From Zygnema cylindricum (taxonomy: Eukaryota; Streptophyta; Zygnematophyceae; Zygnematales; Zygnemataceae): a DNA stretch of 11,500 nucleotides. Below the pieces are notes generated by a model. It was not told the origin of the DNA. It ran no database searches and saw only the letters and a program-made list of their open reading frames with translations. The translations under genes were made by a program, and so were the position numbers. Below, in pieces: positions 1 through 7,040 of the stretch (its first letter is position 1; each line of letters starts with the position of its first letter). The stretch is from positions 126,001 to 137,500 of the forward strand of contig JBBHKE010003535.1 in the NCBI GenBank assembly GCA_037447655.1, read 5' to 3'.

Positions 1-640
1 CTGTTTGTAAGTAGCCCTTGGCAACGAGCCAGGCTTTGTAACGGTCGATCGTACCATCTGCCAACCGTTTAATTTTGAAGACCCACTTGGATCCTATCGC
101 ACGACAATTTGGTGGAAGAGTACAAAGCGTCCAGGTATTGTTATTTATTAATGCGTCGTACTCTTGTGTAGCAGCGAGCCGCCACATGTCAACATCATGT
201 CGTTTCAACTCGGCATTTAATGTGAGAGGATCTTTGACGTCGGCAAGGTTGGCGTGAGCAAGAATTTCGCGAATCTTCCACGTTGGTTGTGAAAGGCCCG
301 TACTTTGTCGTACGACAAGCTGTTCGGCAGGTTGCGTTAGCGACGTTATTATGGCCGAGTTACGAGTAGCACGTGCTAGCGACGTAACCTCAAAACGACG
401 TGCAAACAAATTTGTTGATGGAAAGAACGAAGCGTCACCAGCGACAAGAAAAATTTTCGCGTCCAGGACCGTTGCGTCATCAGCGACATATTGTAAAGCG
501 ACAGGAAAGGTTGTTGCGTCCATGACCGTTGCGTCATCAATGTCAGGTCGTACACCAATAGGAAAGTTTGTCGGGTCCAGGACCCTCGCGTCATCAGCGA
601 CACGTCGTACAGTGAGAGGTGAAATGCCAGAAATCGATCG
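1..640 (-). pseudogene. Linker and N-terminal reverse transcriptase (element 1, partial)
   Basis: In the frame with codons at 377-379, the minus strand encodes an Asp-rich linker and then the start of the copia RT domain. Recognisable pieces are EYDALINNNTWTL, then KWVFKIKRLADGTIDRYKAW, then LVAKGYLQT at the window edge; these match the highly conserved RVT_2 entry. The catalytic YVDD motif lies outside the window. The frame equals that of the integrase core and differs from the intervening C-terminal segment, so a second frameshift between about 600 and 690 compensates the one near 1125. No stop interrupts the part I translated between about 600 and 1. Confidence 0.9.
461..631 (-). repeat. 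57-bp tandem repeat, three copies, in copia linker
   Basis: Three consecutive 57-bp units start at 461, 518 and 575, recognisable by the recurring gtccaggacc/gtccatgacc followed by gcgtcatca. A degenerate partial fourth unit precedes them (gcgtcaccagcgaca at 432). Because 57 is a multiple of three, each unit gives 19 residues; in the RT frame the repeat core is DDATVLDA / DDATVMDA / DDARVLDP. It lies in the hypervariable linker between integrase and RT. Confidence 0.88.
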
Positions 641-1288
641 CCGGAATTTGAGGAAGAGACAAAATCTGTGGAGGGAGAAAATATTGTTGAAATAGGAGAA
701 TTGTGGGGGTTTAAAGGGGGCGTATTTTGGGATGGGGTTAAAAGGGGCGTTAGCAAGGTGGTAATTGAATTCGAGGGTTCTGTTTCGTAAGGAGGAAATA
801 AACTAGGTAGAGGAGTGATGGGGAAATCGGGTACAAGTGTACGTATCAGGGGAGTTTCATGAAAAATAACGTCACGAGTGATGACAATGCGGTGAGAAGA
901 GGGGCACTTAATACAATATGCTTTAGAATTCGGGAAATATCCCACAAAAATTCCTCGCATAGCTCGAGGACCTAGTTTACCATTGGAAAGGGGAAGGATT
1001 TTGAAGTATGATTCGCACCCAAAAATGCGAAAATGAGAGACATCGGGTTTTGTTCCATGCCAAGCTTCAAAAGGAGTTTTGTTAGAAAGAGAAGAGGTAG
1101 GAGAGCGATTACGAATATAAGAGGAAGGTAGTAAGGCTTTCGCCCCATAAATGAAAAGGTAAGGAGGCAAAATGGAGAAGAGAGCGAGACATGTCATTGA
1201 GAGTGCGATTGAGACGTTCGGCATAACCATTTTGCTGCGGAGAATGAGGAGAAGTTTTGTGATGAACAATACCACGTGTTAGTAAAAA
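640..1288 (-). pseudogene. Integrase distal part and C-terminal segment (element 1)
   Basis: Directly after the TAG, the upstream frame continues as GIVHHKTSPHSPQQNGYAER down to about 1125. The Glu codon at 1217-1219, in the AER motif, is the expected third catalytic residue of the DDE triad. Near 1125 the coding frame moves by one step and resumes as YIRNR, KTPFEAWHG, HFRIFGC, GPRAMRGIFVGY and VITRDVIFHE, the usual integrase C-terminal and GKO-like segment of plant copia. A 299-residue open frame (376-1275) covers this, but its first 50 or so residues are an out-of-frame reading of the integrase core. Downstream of VIFHE the sequence becomes Ser/Pro/Thr-rich, as expected for the linker to RT. 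Confidence 0.9.
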
Positions 1289-1873
1289 CTAGGAAAACTC
1301 ACTGGAAACAAATTCCCCAACAATATCGGTTCGTATTCTTTTGATGCGAGATGACAAGTGGTTTCCTACAAGGGCTTTAAAATGTTGGAAATGGGTAAAA
1401 ACCTCTGATTTATAACACATAAAATAAACATATGTAAAGCGAGAAAAATCATCAATAAAAGTGAGAAAATAAGATGCACCACTAAGACTTGGAATGGGAA
1501 TAGGACCGCATACATCACTATGAATGAGATCAAGGGGAGCCAAAGAGCGGCAAAAGGAAAAATGAAAAGGTAAACGAGGCATTTTTCCAAAAATACAACC
1601 ATGACAAAAGTCAATCTTGTTTTCATTAAAATTATCGATGCCATGTACAAGCTCTTTTCCAACAAAGGCTAGAGTAGCACCATTAAGATGGCCGTATCGA
1701 AGATGCCATGTTAAAAAAGATGAACAAAATGGAGAATGAGCTAAAGAAGCATGAGCAATATCATTAAAGAAATTTAAAAGATATATATTGCCCATCCTAG
1801 TGCCACTACCAATGAGATCCCTTTTTGAGGAGAAAAATTGAACGTTGGATTCAGTGATGACACCAAAACTCCC
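1289..1873 (-). pseudogene. GAG-pre-integrase and integrase core (element 1)
   Basis: This encodes the zinc-binding and catalytic parts of a copia integrase, which inserts retrotransposon cDNA into the host genome. The open frame extends to a Met at 1918, but the first 15 residues are LTR A sequence; real homology starts at residue 16, exactly at the LTR boundary. Counting from that Met, the HHCC finger is H72, H77, C105 and C108 (WHLRYGHLN, then CHGC). The core shows HSDVCGP (D135, the likely first catalytic Asp) and FIDDFSR. RTDIVGEF (D198, second Asp) stands where families usually have DNGGEF, so two residues are altered. The frame ends at a TAG at 1289-1291, but the same frame goes on with integrase sequence below it, so this is a nonsense mutation inside the domain. 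Confidence 0.92.
1869..1873. repeat. 5-bp direct repeat CTCCC next to LTR A (with 3060-3064)
   Basis: CTCCC lies directly outside both ends of LTR A, at 1869-1873 and 3060-3064. Five base pairs is the usual copia target-site duplication length. However, the copy at 3060-3064 is also the end of the polypurine tract, and LTR B has the same five bases beside its start (5356-5360). The match may therefore be chance rather than a duplicated target. Confidence 0.4.
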
Positions 1874-2352
1874 TGAAACTCTGAGACCTCCATTGGCCCT
1901 CAGAGTAGGCAGATCCAAAAGAAGCTTATCTAGATAGTGCCGACTCCAAGTTGATATAAACCCAAATGACTAACCCCTTGACAATCACAAACCCATTATA
2001 GCTTCACCCCTGTGAAATAAGACTTTTTGTGTGCTCAGTTCCACCACAGAATGTAAAGTTAGAATATGAGTTTTGGACACATTCACCCACTTTGACTTTC
2101 CCTTAGAAATGCAGCCACCCTGGCAAGCAAAAAATCAGACCGACTACACCCCTGTGTAGCCTGGACTCCTTTGAGTACGCAGCTTAAAGAATTACTGAAA
2201 ATGGTCAAGTAAATTGATTGTTATGAATGGTCAAAAACGACCTTTTGTACAGAAGCTCTCTCAAATAGAGGGTCTTATCTACCAAATTTTTCTAAGTCCT
2301 ATCTCCCTCTAAAACTCTATCTACTGAAGTACGGCACCAATTAAAATACTGT

Positions 2353-2395
2353 GTCGTACAGAAAAGTACAGGTGCCGGTAAACTTTTTGTACGAC
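2353..2395. repeat. Hairpin in LTR A leader region
   Basis: GTCGTACAGAAAAGT (2353-2367) pairs with ACTTTTTGTACGAC (2382-2395), one bulged base, loop of 14 nt. The equivalent pair is present in LTR C (7260-7273 with 7284-7298) and in weaker form in LTR B (about 4743-4785). It would lie in transcribed R-U5. Confidence 0.6.
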
Positions 2396-2486
2396 CATCG
2401 TACAACATGGCCAAAATGTCGACACATGTCATATCTGGATTCGTTTCCGTAATCTCCGGAGTTGCCGCAATCCAATGTGGCTTTGC

Positions 2487-2492
2487 CACGTG
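2487..2492. promoter_or_regulatory. G-box CACGTG conserved in the LTR family
   Basis: The palindrome CACGTG within CCACGTGTC occurs at the same place in LTR A (2487-2492), LTR B (4879-4884) and LTR C (7161-7166). LTR C has a second at 7225-7230 where A and B have altered bases. G-boxes bind plant bZIP/bHLH factors. These lie downstream of the TATA box, so a regulatory role is inference. Confidence 0.4.
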
Positions 2493-2736
2493 TCATTCGA
2501 TGTGTCGGTGATCGCAAACCGCCAAAATCCTATTCCGCGACGGCATCCTTCGCGGCCGTCCGATCAAATCCGGATTTTAATCGTAGCCGGTATAAATACT
2601 TGCGCGGTATTCTTTCCGATGTCAAACAAAATGCGCGGTATTTATTTCGTAATCGTACCGTACTTCGTACTTTACACAACTGTTTCTATGCATTATGTAT
2701 ATAGTTCCCGTTAAATGAATTAGTCTAAATGTAACT

Positions 2737-2745
2737 ATTTATATA
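2737..2745 (-). promoter_or_regulatory. TATA box of LTR A
   Basis: The minus strand reads TATATAAAT in LTR sense, about 315 bp into the LTR. The homologous position in LTR C has TATATAAAT at 6904-6912 with matching flanks (GGGTATGATAG versus GGGTTTGATAA upstream). This places U3 at roughly the first 350 bp and leaves a long R-U5 of about 830 bp. Confidence 0.65.
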
Positions 2746-2777
2746 ACTATCATACCCCATATACTCTATCGTATGAC

Positions 2778-2853
2778 CTAGACTATTAGGATAAGGTAAC
2801 CGACTACTGTGAAATTGACGTACGGTAAGAACTAGGATCAAATCCTGGCTCCG
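2778..2853 (+). other. tRNA-like segment (box A/box B) in LTR A, antisense to the LTR
   Basis: GACTATTAGGATAAGG (2781-2796) resembles a tRNA D-arm/box A, and GGATCAAATCC (2835-2845) resembles box B (GGTTCGANNCC). The latter sits in a five-pair T-arm-like stem, CTAGG with CCTGG (one wobble). Spacing between the boxes is about 55 bp, matching that in LTR B. There is no convincing acceptor stem, so this is not called as a tRNA gene. Confidence 0.4.
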
Positions 2854-3059
2854 TCAATCTCCCTTTTAGAAAACCCAATGAAACTATTGCCTGTCTCTCT
2901 CTGGACAGCACAGGCAGCCATGGCTAACTCCTCCTCCAACCTTTTGTGACTGCGACAAGTGTGGGGACTTGAGTGAGGAGTTAGAGGCAGGCTGTCAATA
3001 TCTTCTATTTGCTTTTTATTTTGCAATCTCTAGACCTAGAAAATACGTGAATTCCAACA

Positions 3060-3076
3060 CTCCCCTTATTTTCTAG
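3060..3076 (-). other. Polypurine tract of the deleted internal region
   Basis: The minus strand reads CTAGAAAATAAGGGGAG directly before the LTR A start TGTTGG. The same 17 bases with one change precede LTR B at 5356-5372. A purine run abutting a 3' LTR primes plus-strand DNA synthesis in retrotransposons. Confidence 0.75.
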
Positions 3077-3279
3077 TCTAATTTTCTTTCAACTCCCATC
3101 AAAAACAACAAATATATATATATATATTTTTCTTTCCTTTTTCCTTTTTCCTTCATGAAGCTTCAAGCAAATACCTTTATATTTAAGAGAGTTTATTAGA
3201 TGACCAAAAATAATTTCATCTTATCGATCATACATTTTATTTTGCATGCCACTTTTCATAAATCCAAGCAAAGATTTTA
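3077..3279. other. AT-rich decayed internal sequence with an (AT)8 run
   Basis: Between the RNase H remnant and the polypurine tract lies AT-rich sequence with an (AT)8 microsatellite at about 3112-3127 and pyrimidine-rich runs after it. The end of RNase H should be here by comparison with 5373-5700, but I could not recognise it, so it is deleted or badly decayed. I see no gene. Confidence 0.5.
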
Positions 3280-3980
3280 TCCACCTCCTTCCCTTTTCAT
3301 CCAAAATCCACTTTTCCTTTTGCATTTCCAACAGTTAGCCTTATCCCCAATTTGCAACACATACCCGGACGATAACCCTTTTACAAGCACATTTTCAGAA
3401 GCGACATCACACCAAGTAGTGATGTCAAATCCACCCCGCCCCAAATATTCTCAAAAATCACTAGTCCCCACTAAGTTTCTCATAAGATCTACATCTTCCG
3501 TACTCATATTTTTATCTATGATAATTACCCCATTTTTTGAACTCCCCTCACTCTCTCCCATGGAATTCTTTCCACTATCACTTTCTATTTTTATTCCCAA
3601 ATAATGTTTCTCCTCCCCTAAACCTTTCTTTAAATATTCCCCTTCTCCCCTATCTTTTGAATCCACTGAAGTCTCCTTTTCCGACCACTTTTCAGTTTCC
3701 AAATTATCGATGAAACTATCCTCAATATTTTGAACTCCCTCAAGTATCTCCTCTCTCTTTACTTCCCTTATACCTCCAAAAGCACATTGTTGCTTTCGTG
3801 GAATTTTTGTGTGCTTTTCTCTCTTCCCCAAACTACTGATCCGGAGAAGCTCTAAAATATCTTCATCCTCTTTCTCCTTTTCTCCTTCTTCCTCCTCATC
3901 CACATTCTAACTTCTAAGTTTTTCCAAACAAGGGCATTCCTCTATATAGTGACCCGGTTCCCTACAAAAGAAGCAAACCC
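3280..3980 (-). pseudogene. Gag zinc knuckle joined to RT/RNase H remnants (deleted copia internal region)
   Basis: A single minus-strand frame runs from about 3980 to 3280 with TAG at 3907-3909 and TGA at 3451-3453. It starts with a perfect CX2CX4HX4C zinc knuckle, CFFCREPGHYIEEC, at 3934-3975, the RNA-binding motif of Gag. An acidic stretch (DEEEEGEKEKEDED) follows. Then comes a KHYLGIKI segment (about 3586-3609) like the late RT motif LKYFLGIEV, then EGSS and LVGTSDF matching the intact neighbour, then DITTWCD (3406-3426) and SSGYVL of RNase H. Protease, integrase and most of RT are therefore missing. Fragment homology beyond the zinc knuckle and DITTW...SGYVL is less certain. Confidence 0.75.
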
Positions 3981-4409
3981 TTTTTTTTGAAGCTCCACTT
4001 TCTTTTCCTCTCCCTCTCTTTCACCAAAGTTCCGATAAGGTTTACCTTTGTCTTTCTTCCCCTCATAACTCTTCCGCTCGTCACCACCGTTCCTCTCATC
4101 ACACTTCCGCCAATCACCGCCGTTCCTCTCATCACGCTTCCGCCAATCACCACCAACTGTAAATGCATTCACCCTGTCACTTCCCCTACGAAGCTCCAAA
4201 GTGCTTTCCATCACAAGAATTTTCCCGAAGGTAAAGCTCCAAGTCCACGAGGAGCCATCCATTGCCTGCATACGACAAATTATGTTTTCGTACTCATCTG
4301 GGAGTTTCATGAGTAGTGTATTAATCTCTCTCCTCAGATTCTACATATCTAGCACTAGCAAGCTCAACATATAACGCAGCAATATCATTGCAAAACTCTA
4401 TCATGTTAC
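3942..4409 (-). pseudogene. Copia Gag, central part (deleted copia internal region)
   Basis: The minus strand encodes NMIEFCNDIAALYVELASAR, then after a one-base frame change near 4330 INTLLMKLPDEYENIICRMQ, followed by a basic, repeat-containing tail. The LPDEYENI motif is typical of the copia Gag (UBN2/Retrotran_gag) core, which builds the virus-like particle. The 122-residue open frame (3942-4310) leaves the zinc-knuckle frame at a T8 run (3981-3988), a likely slippage site; across it Gag continues into the knuckle. The Gag N-terminus, leader and primer binding site are missing or unrecognisable next to LTR B. Confidence 0.75.
4081..4155 (-). repeat. 33-bp tandem repeat in Gag
   Basis: Units start at 4081, 4114 and (partial) 4147, with TCACCRCCGTTCCTCTCATC as the shared core. 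They encode an 11-residue repeat, GGDWRKRDERN / GGDWRKCDERN, basic and charged, just upstream of the zinc knuckle. Confidence 0.85.
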
Positions 4410-5355
4410 TGTTATTCTGTGACCTCCATTGGTACACAGAATGTCCAGCTTATGTGAAGCCTCTAGGATAGTATATGCACTTTTGACTTTGAAAATGAAT
4501 AAGTCCCACCCTGGGACGCAAAATCTCTGACCGATTACACCACTGTGTAGCTTGGACTCCCTTGAGTCCGCTGCAAAAAAAATATCACTGAAATTGTTCC
4601 CCTGAGCATTAAGTTACGGGTGACCAAAGTTGGTCATAAATACAGGTGCACTTTGGGAGAGAGGCTGAAAACCCTAAAATATTCTAAGTCCTAAACTACC
4701 TCTCTAAACCTATTACTAAGATACTCGACTAATCATATGACTGTAAAGTACAAGAAGGTACAAGTACCGGTGTACTTTTTGAACGGTCATAGTACGGCAT
4801 GGTCGGTCCGCTGACGCGTGTCAGTTCCGGAGCCGTAGTTGCTCCTCCCGTAATATCCGTTGTCTAACCATATGTTTCCACGTGTCGTCCGCCAACATCT
4901 GATATGCAAACTGCCAAACTTCTATTCCGACATTGCGGCTCCACATTGAGCCGTTCGATCACATCCGAACATTTGATTTCGTCCGTCGAAAGTACATGTC
5001 GATTCCGATATTTCGTGTGGTCCAATTTCGTGAGAACCGGTATGTCGCGTAATTTGTTAAAAGGGAATATCCGGCGCCGTACATCTTTAAGTTAATATTG
5101 CGTTATTTACGTGTATCGCTCTTCTAAGACCTATTGGATAAGGCACGGGGCTATTCCGTATGGCGGTCATCGAGAGGTCCTTGGATCGATTCCCACACCT
5201 GGCAGACTATGTTTTGCAAAAACAATATTACTGATCTGCCGTCTCTTTAGCTGCTAGAGGTAGCCATGGCTGCCTGTAGGTCCTTAGTGACTACGACAAG
5301 TATGAGGGGCTGCAGTAAGGTCACAACTGAGACTACAAAATACCTCTTTTCAACA
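4410..5355 (-). mobile_element. LTR B (946 bp), middle LTR of the tandem array
   Basis: The minus strand starts TGTTGAAAAG at 5355 directly after a polypurine tract. Recognisable blocks shared with LTRs A and C, in the same order, include TAGCCATGGCT near 5275, the tRNA-like stretch, the CCACGTGTC block, GGTGTACTTTTTG, and the ACACCACTGTGTAGCTTGGACTCC-like block near 4541. The end near 4410 matches the A/C terminus (CCAATGGAGGTC, then CAGA..., then CA), which supports a true TG...CA end, with about 110 bp of internal deletion relative to A near 4470. An alternative boundary near 4486 is possible because 4410-4486 can also be read as Gag-like. It is the most diverged copy; its TATA box is degraded. 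Confidence 0.78.
5127..5201 (+). other. tRNA-like segment (box A/box B) in LTR B
   Basis: AGACCTATTGG (5127-5137) fits the box A pattern TRGCNNAGYGG at most fixed positions and continues ATAAGGCACGG, resembling the D-arm of plant tRNA-Arg. GGATCGATTCC (5183-5193) fits box B with one fixed-position change. The segment aligns with 2780-2845 of LTR A. The T-stem is poor and no acceptor stem is visible, so a functional tRNA is unlikely. Confidence 0.45.
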
Positions 5356-5372
5356 CTCCCATTATTTTCTAG
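5356..5372 (-). other. Polypurine tract before LTR B
   Basis: CTAGAAAATAATGGGAG on the minus strand lies between the RNase H stop codon and the LTR B start TGTTGA. This is the expected place for the plus-strand primer and confirms LTR B as the 3' LTR of the RNase H-bearing unit. Confidence 0.8.
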
Positions 5373-6174
5373 TATATCTTTTGCTTCAGTCCACACTTCT
5401 TCCTACAAAATATCAATTTAGGAGAAGGAATCGGTTTAGTCATCATATCTGCTTCCATCTCACCATTTGGTGTATATTCCAAACTAATGATTTTATTCTC
5501 AACTTTCTCCCTAACAAAGCTCAAACGAATATCCATGTGTTTTGCTTTAAAATGATGCTTAGTGTTTGCTGCAATTGCAATCGCAGCTTGATTATCACAA
5601 AATATCTTTTGTACTCCATTCTTTATGTATCCCAATTGTTTAAGCAATGATTTCATCCAAATTAATTCTTTCACTGCAGAACAAGAGGCCATATACTTAA
5701 CCTCCACGGAAGACTGAGCAATCACCTTTTGTTGCTTACTGCTCCAACAACAAGTCCCATTACCAACATACAACACATACCCAGAAGTACACCTCCTCAT
5801 CGGAGCATCCCCATAACTGGCATCACTCCAAGTAGTGATGTCAGTGATATCCCCACCTAGATGCAACCCCAAATCTCTTGTTCCTACCAAATATGTCATG
5901 ACCCTTTTGGCCGCTTCCCAATCTTTCTTCCTAGGATCATTCAGACTCCTGCTTAATACTCCCATAGCTGCAGCTATATCAAGACGAGTATAGTTCATAA
6001 AGTAGATCAAACTACCTAGAGCTTGTCTGTTCCAAATAGTTTGCATTAACTTGCATTCCTGAAGTCCTAGATCATTATCTTAGATCAAGACTCCCTCCTC
6101 TGAACTCCCCTCATTTCCTTTCTTTAAGTCCATTGGAGACGTACAACTATTTGCTTTTTCCATTATAAATTTTA
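5369..6174 (-). pseudogene. Copia RT C-terminus and RNase H, nearly intact (tandem-array unit)
   Basis: This encodes the end of RT and the whole RNase H that degrades RNA in the RNA:DNA hybrid. From about 6174 the minus strand reads FIMEKANSCTSPMD, has one in-frame TAA (6080-6082), then 225 open residues from the Met at 6046. Counting from that Met: QALGSLIYFMNYTRLDIAAA (RT end), TTWSDASYGD with D75, QSSVEVKYMA with E115, FCDNQAA with D151, and KHMDIR with D172. All four expected catalytic residues are present, though the usual SSTEAEY is changed to SSVEVKY. MMTKPIPSPK and the stop at 5369 match a normal copia C-terminus. Everything upstream is missing: the sequence is cut at about 6174 by the plus-strand element. 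Confidence 0.93.
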
Positions 6175-6232
6175 TAGAATCTAGACTAGGATACCTTTGT
6201 TAAAGCGCATCGTAGAACGTTTAGACTCCACA
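6175..6232 (+). repeat. 58-bp direct repeat, LTR remnant (pairs with 8484-8541)
   Basis: 54 of 58 bases match 8484-8541, which lies inside the 3' LTR of the plus-strand copia element. It sits directly upstream of that element's truncated RT, in the same orientation. The simplest reading is a remnant of the 5' LTR joined to RT by a large internal deletion. Confidence 0.8.
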
Positions 6233-6600
6233 GCCAATGCCCCTCTCCTCCCCTCCACTGAATCTTTTCTCTCCCCCCTCCTCCATGCTACTTACCGCTC
6301 GATGGTCGGGGCCCTTATGTACACGATGCAGGCCACCCGCCCTCATACTGCAACAGCTGTCACTAAGCTCGGTCATTTCTTCCACCGTCCTTCCCTAGAA
6401 CATCTCGCCGATGCCAAAAGTGTCTTTCGATCTCCAGGGCACTAAAAATCTTTGTCTCACATATTCTTCCTCTGGCTCTAGTGCTCTCACATGTTTTGTT
6501 GATTCAGATTGGGCCCAAGATAAGCTTTCTCGCCGTTCCACCACTAGCGCGTGCTTTTTCTAGGTGAATGGTCTTATCTCTAGGTCATGCAGAAAACAAC
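6233..6600 (+). pseudogene. Copia RT C-terminus and first half of RNase H (plus-strand element)
   Basis: The first frame gives YRSMVGALMYTMQATRPHTA, then HRPSLEHLADAKSVFR, the conserved end of copia RT. At about 6431 a small deletion changes frame, and the reading resumes as LQGTKNLCLTY, VDSDWAQDKLSRRSTTSACF, a TAG at 6561-6563, then VNGLISRSCRKQ. VDSDWA carries the first RNase H catalytic Asp. The coding sequence stops at RKQ where LTR C is inserted and resumes on its far side as PTVCSSTEAEYM, the expected next residues. Confidence 0.92.
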
Positions 6601-6903
6601 TGTTGATATTTGAGTATTTTCTAGGTCTGTATTAGGATAGAAAAAGAGCTGAGGCGGTCTGCCTCTAACTCCCCTCTCCAAGCCCCCACACTTGTTGTAG
6701 TCACTGAAGGCTGGATAGGGAGCTAGAGCCATGGCTGCCTAAGCTCTCTAAAGAAGACAAGGGGTAAATTAGGTAGACTTACTAAAAGTTAGTTGACGGA
6801 CCTAGGAATTGATCCTGGTACCTGCCGTCCGTCAATCCTCATTAGCCGTTAGCTCTAGCCGTTAAGTCTAGGACATATATTACGATATATAGGGTTTGAT
6901 AAA

Positions 6904-6912
6904 TATATAAAT
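6904..6912 (+). promoter_or_regulatory. TATA box of LTR C
   Basis: TATATAAAT, 304 bp into the LTR and at the position homologous to the TATA box of LTR A. Transcription would start about 30 bp downstream and read toward the second half of RNase H. Confidence 0.6.
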
Positions 6913-7016
6913 CGTTATATGTAGATTAATCCGTTTAACGACTAATAGATACTTAGTACATAGATACAGTTTGATTTAGTACGAAGTACGGTATGGGAAC
7001 AAAACGGATACCGCGC

Positions 7017-7040
7017 ATTTGTTTCAATAGCGAAACAAAT
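7017..7040. repeat. Short hairpin in LTR C
   Basis: ATTTGTTTC (7017-7025) and GAAACAAAT (7032-7040) form a perfect 9-bp stem with a 6-nt loop, flanked on both sides by ACCGCGC-type sequence. LTR A keeps the paired GCGCGGTATT motifs (2613-2622, 2632-2641 approximately) but not the full stem. Confidence 0.55.

Larger units (their letters stand above)
1..1873 (-). mobile_element. Ty1/copia element 1, pol fragment interrupted by LTR A
   Basis: Reading the minus strand from 1873 down to 1 gives the copia domain order: GAG-pre-integrase, integrase core, integrase C-terminal segment, linker, start of RT. In copia elements integrase precedes RT, as here, whereas in gypsy elements it follows. The fragment is cut at 1873 by LTR A and runs off the window at position 1. 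Neither LTRs nor gag of this element are seen. The reading frame shifts twice (near 1125 and between about 600 and 690) and contains a TAG at 1289-1291, so it is dead as a single polyprotein. Confidence 0.93.
1874..3059 (-). mobile_element. LTR A (1,186 bp), copia family of the tandem array
   Basis: Read on the minus strand the segment begins TGTTGGAATTC at 3059 and ends GAGTTTCA at 1874, the expected TG...CA ends. It aligns over its whole length with LTR C (6601-7780, opposite orientation; roughly 85-90% identical by eye over the end nearest 1874) and less closely with LTR B. A polypurine tract sits immediately upstream at 3060-3076, so this is a 3' LTR. It carries a TATA box, a G-box, a hairpin and a tRNA-like stretch, listed separately. 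The far side joins element 1 integrase with no transition. Confidence 0.88.

Noticed and set aside
461-631. CRISPR-like array
   Set aside because: The units are directly tandem with no unique spacers, and lie within a retrotransposon coding region of a eukaryotic genome.
351-695. 114-residue plus-strand open frame
   Set aside because: It is the antisense of the copia linker repeat; the minus strand carries recognisable copia protein and this one does not.
2462-2714. Overlapping 79- and 80-residue plus-strand open frames
   Set aside because: Both lie inside LTR A, which is non-coding in its relatives; the frames are not kept in LTR B or C.
3200-3604. 134-residue plus-strand open frame
   Set aside because: Antisense to the RT/RNase H remnants on the minus strand; no recognisable motif.
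4385-4409. Primer binding site after LTR B
   Set aside because: The minus-strand sequence after the LTR end shares only a short AGAG with the usual tRNA-Met site; it reads better as Gag.
5127-5201. Functional tRNA gene
   Set aside because: Box A- and box B-like motifs are present, but there is no acceptor stem and the T-stem is poor, so it is only called tRNA-like.
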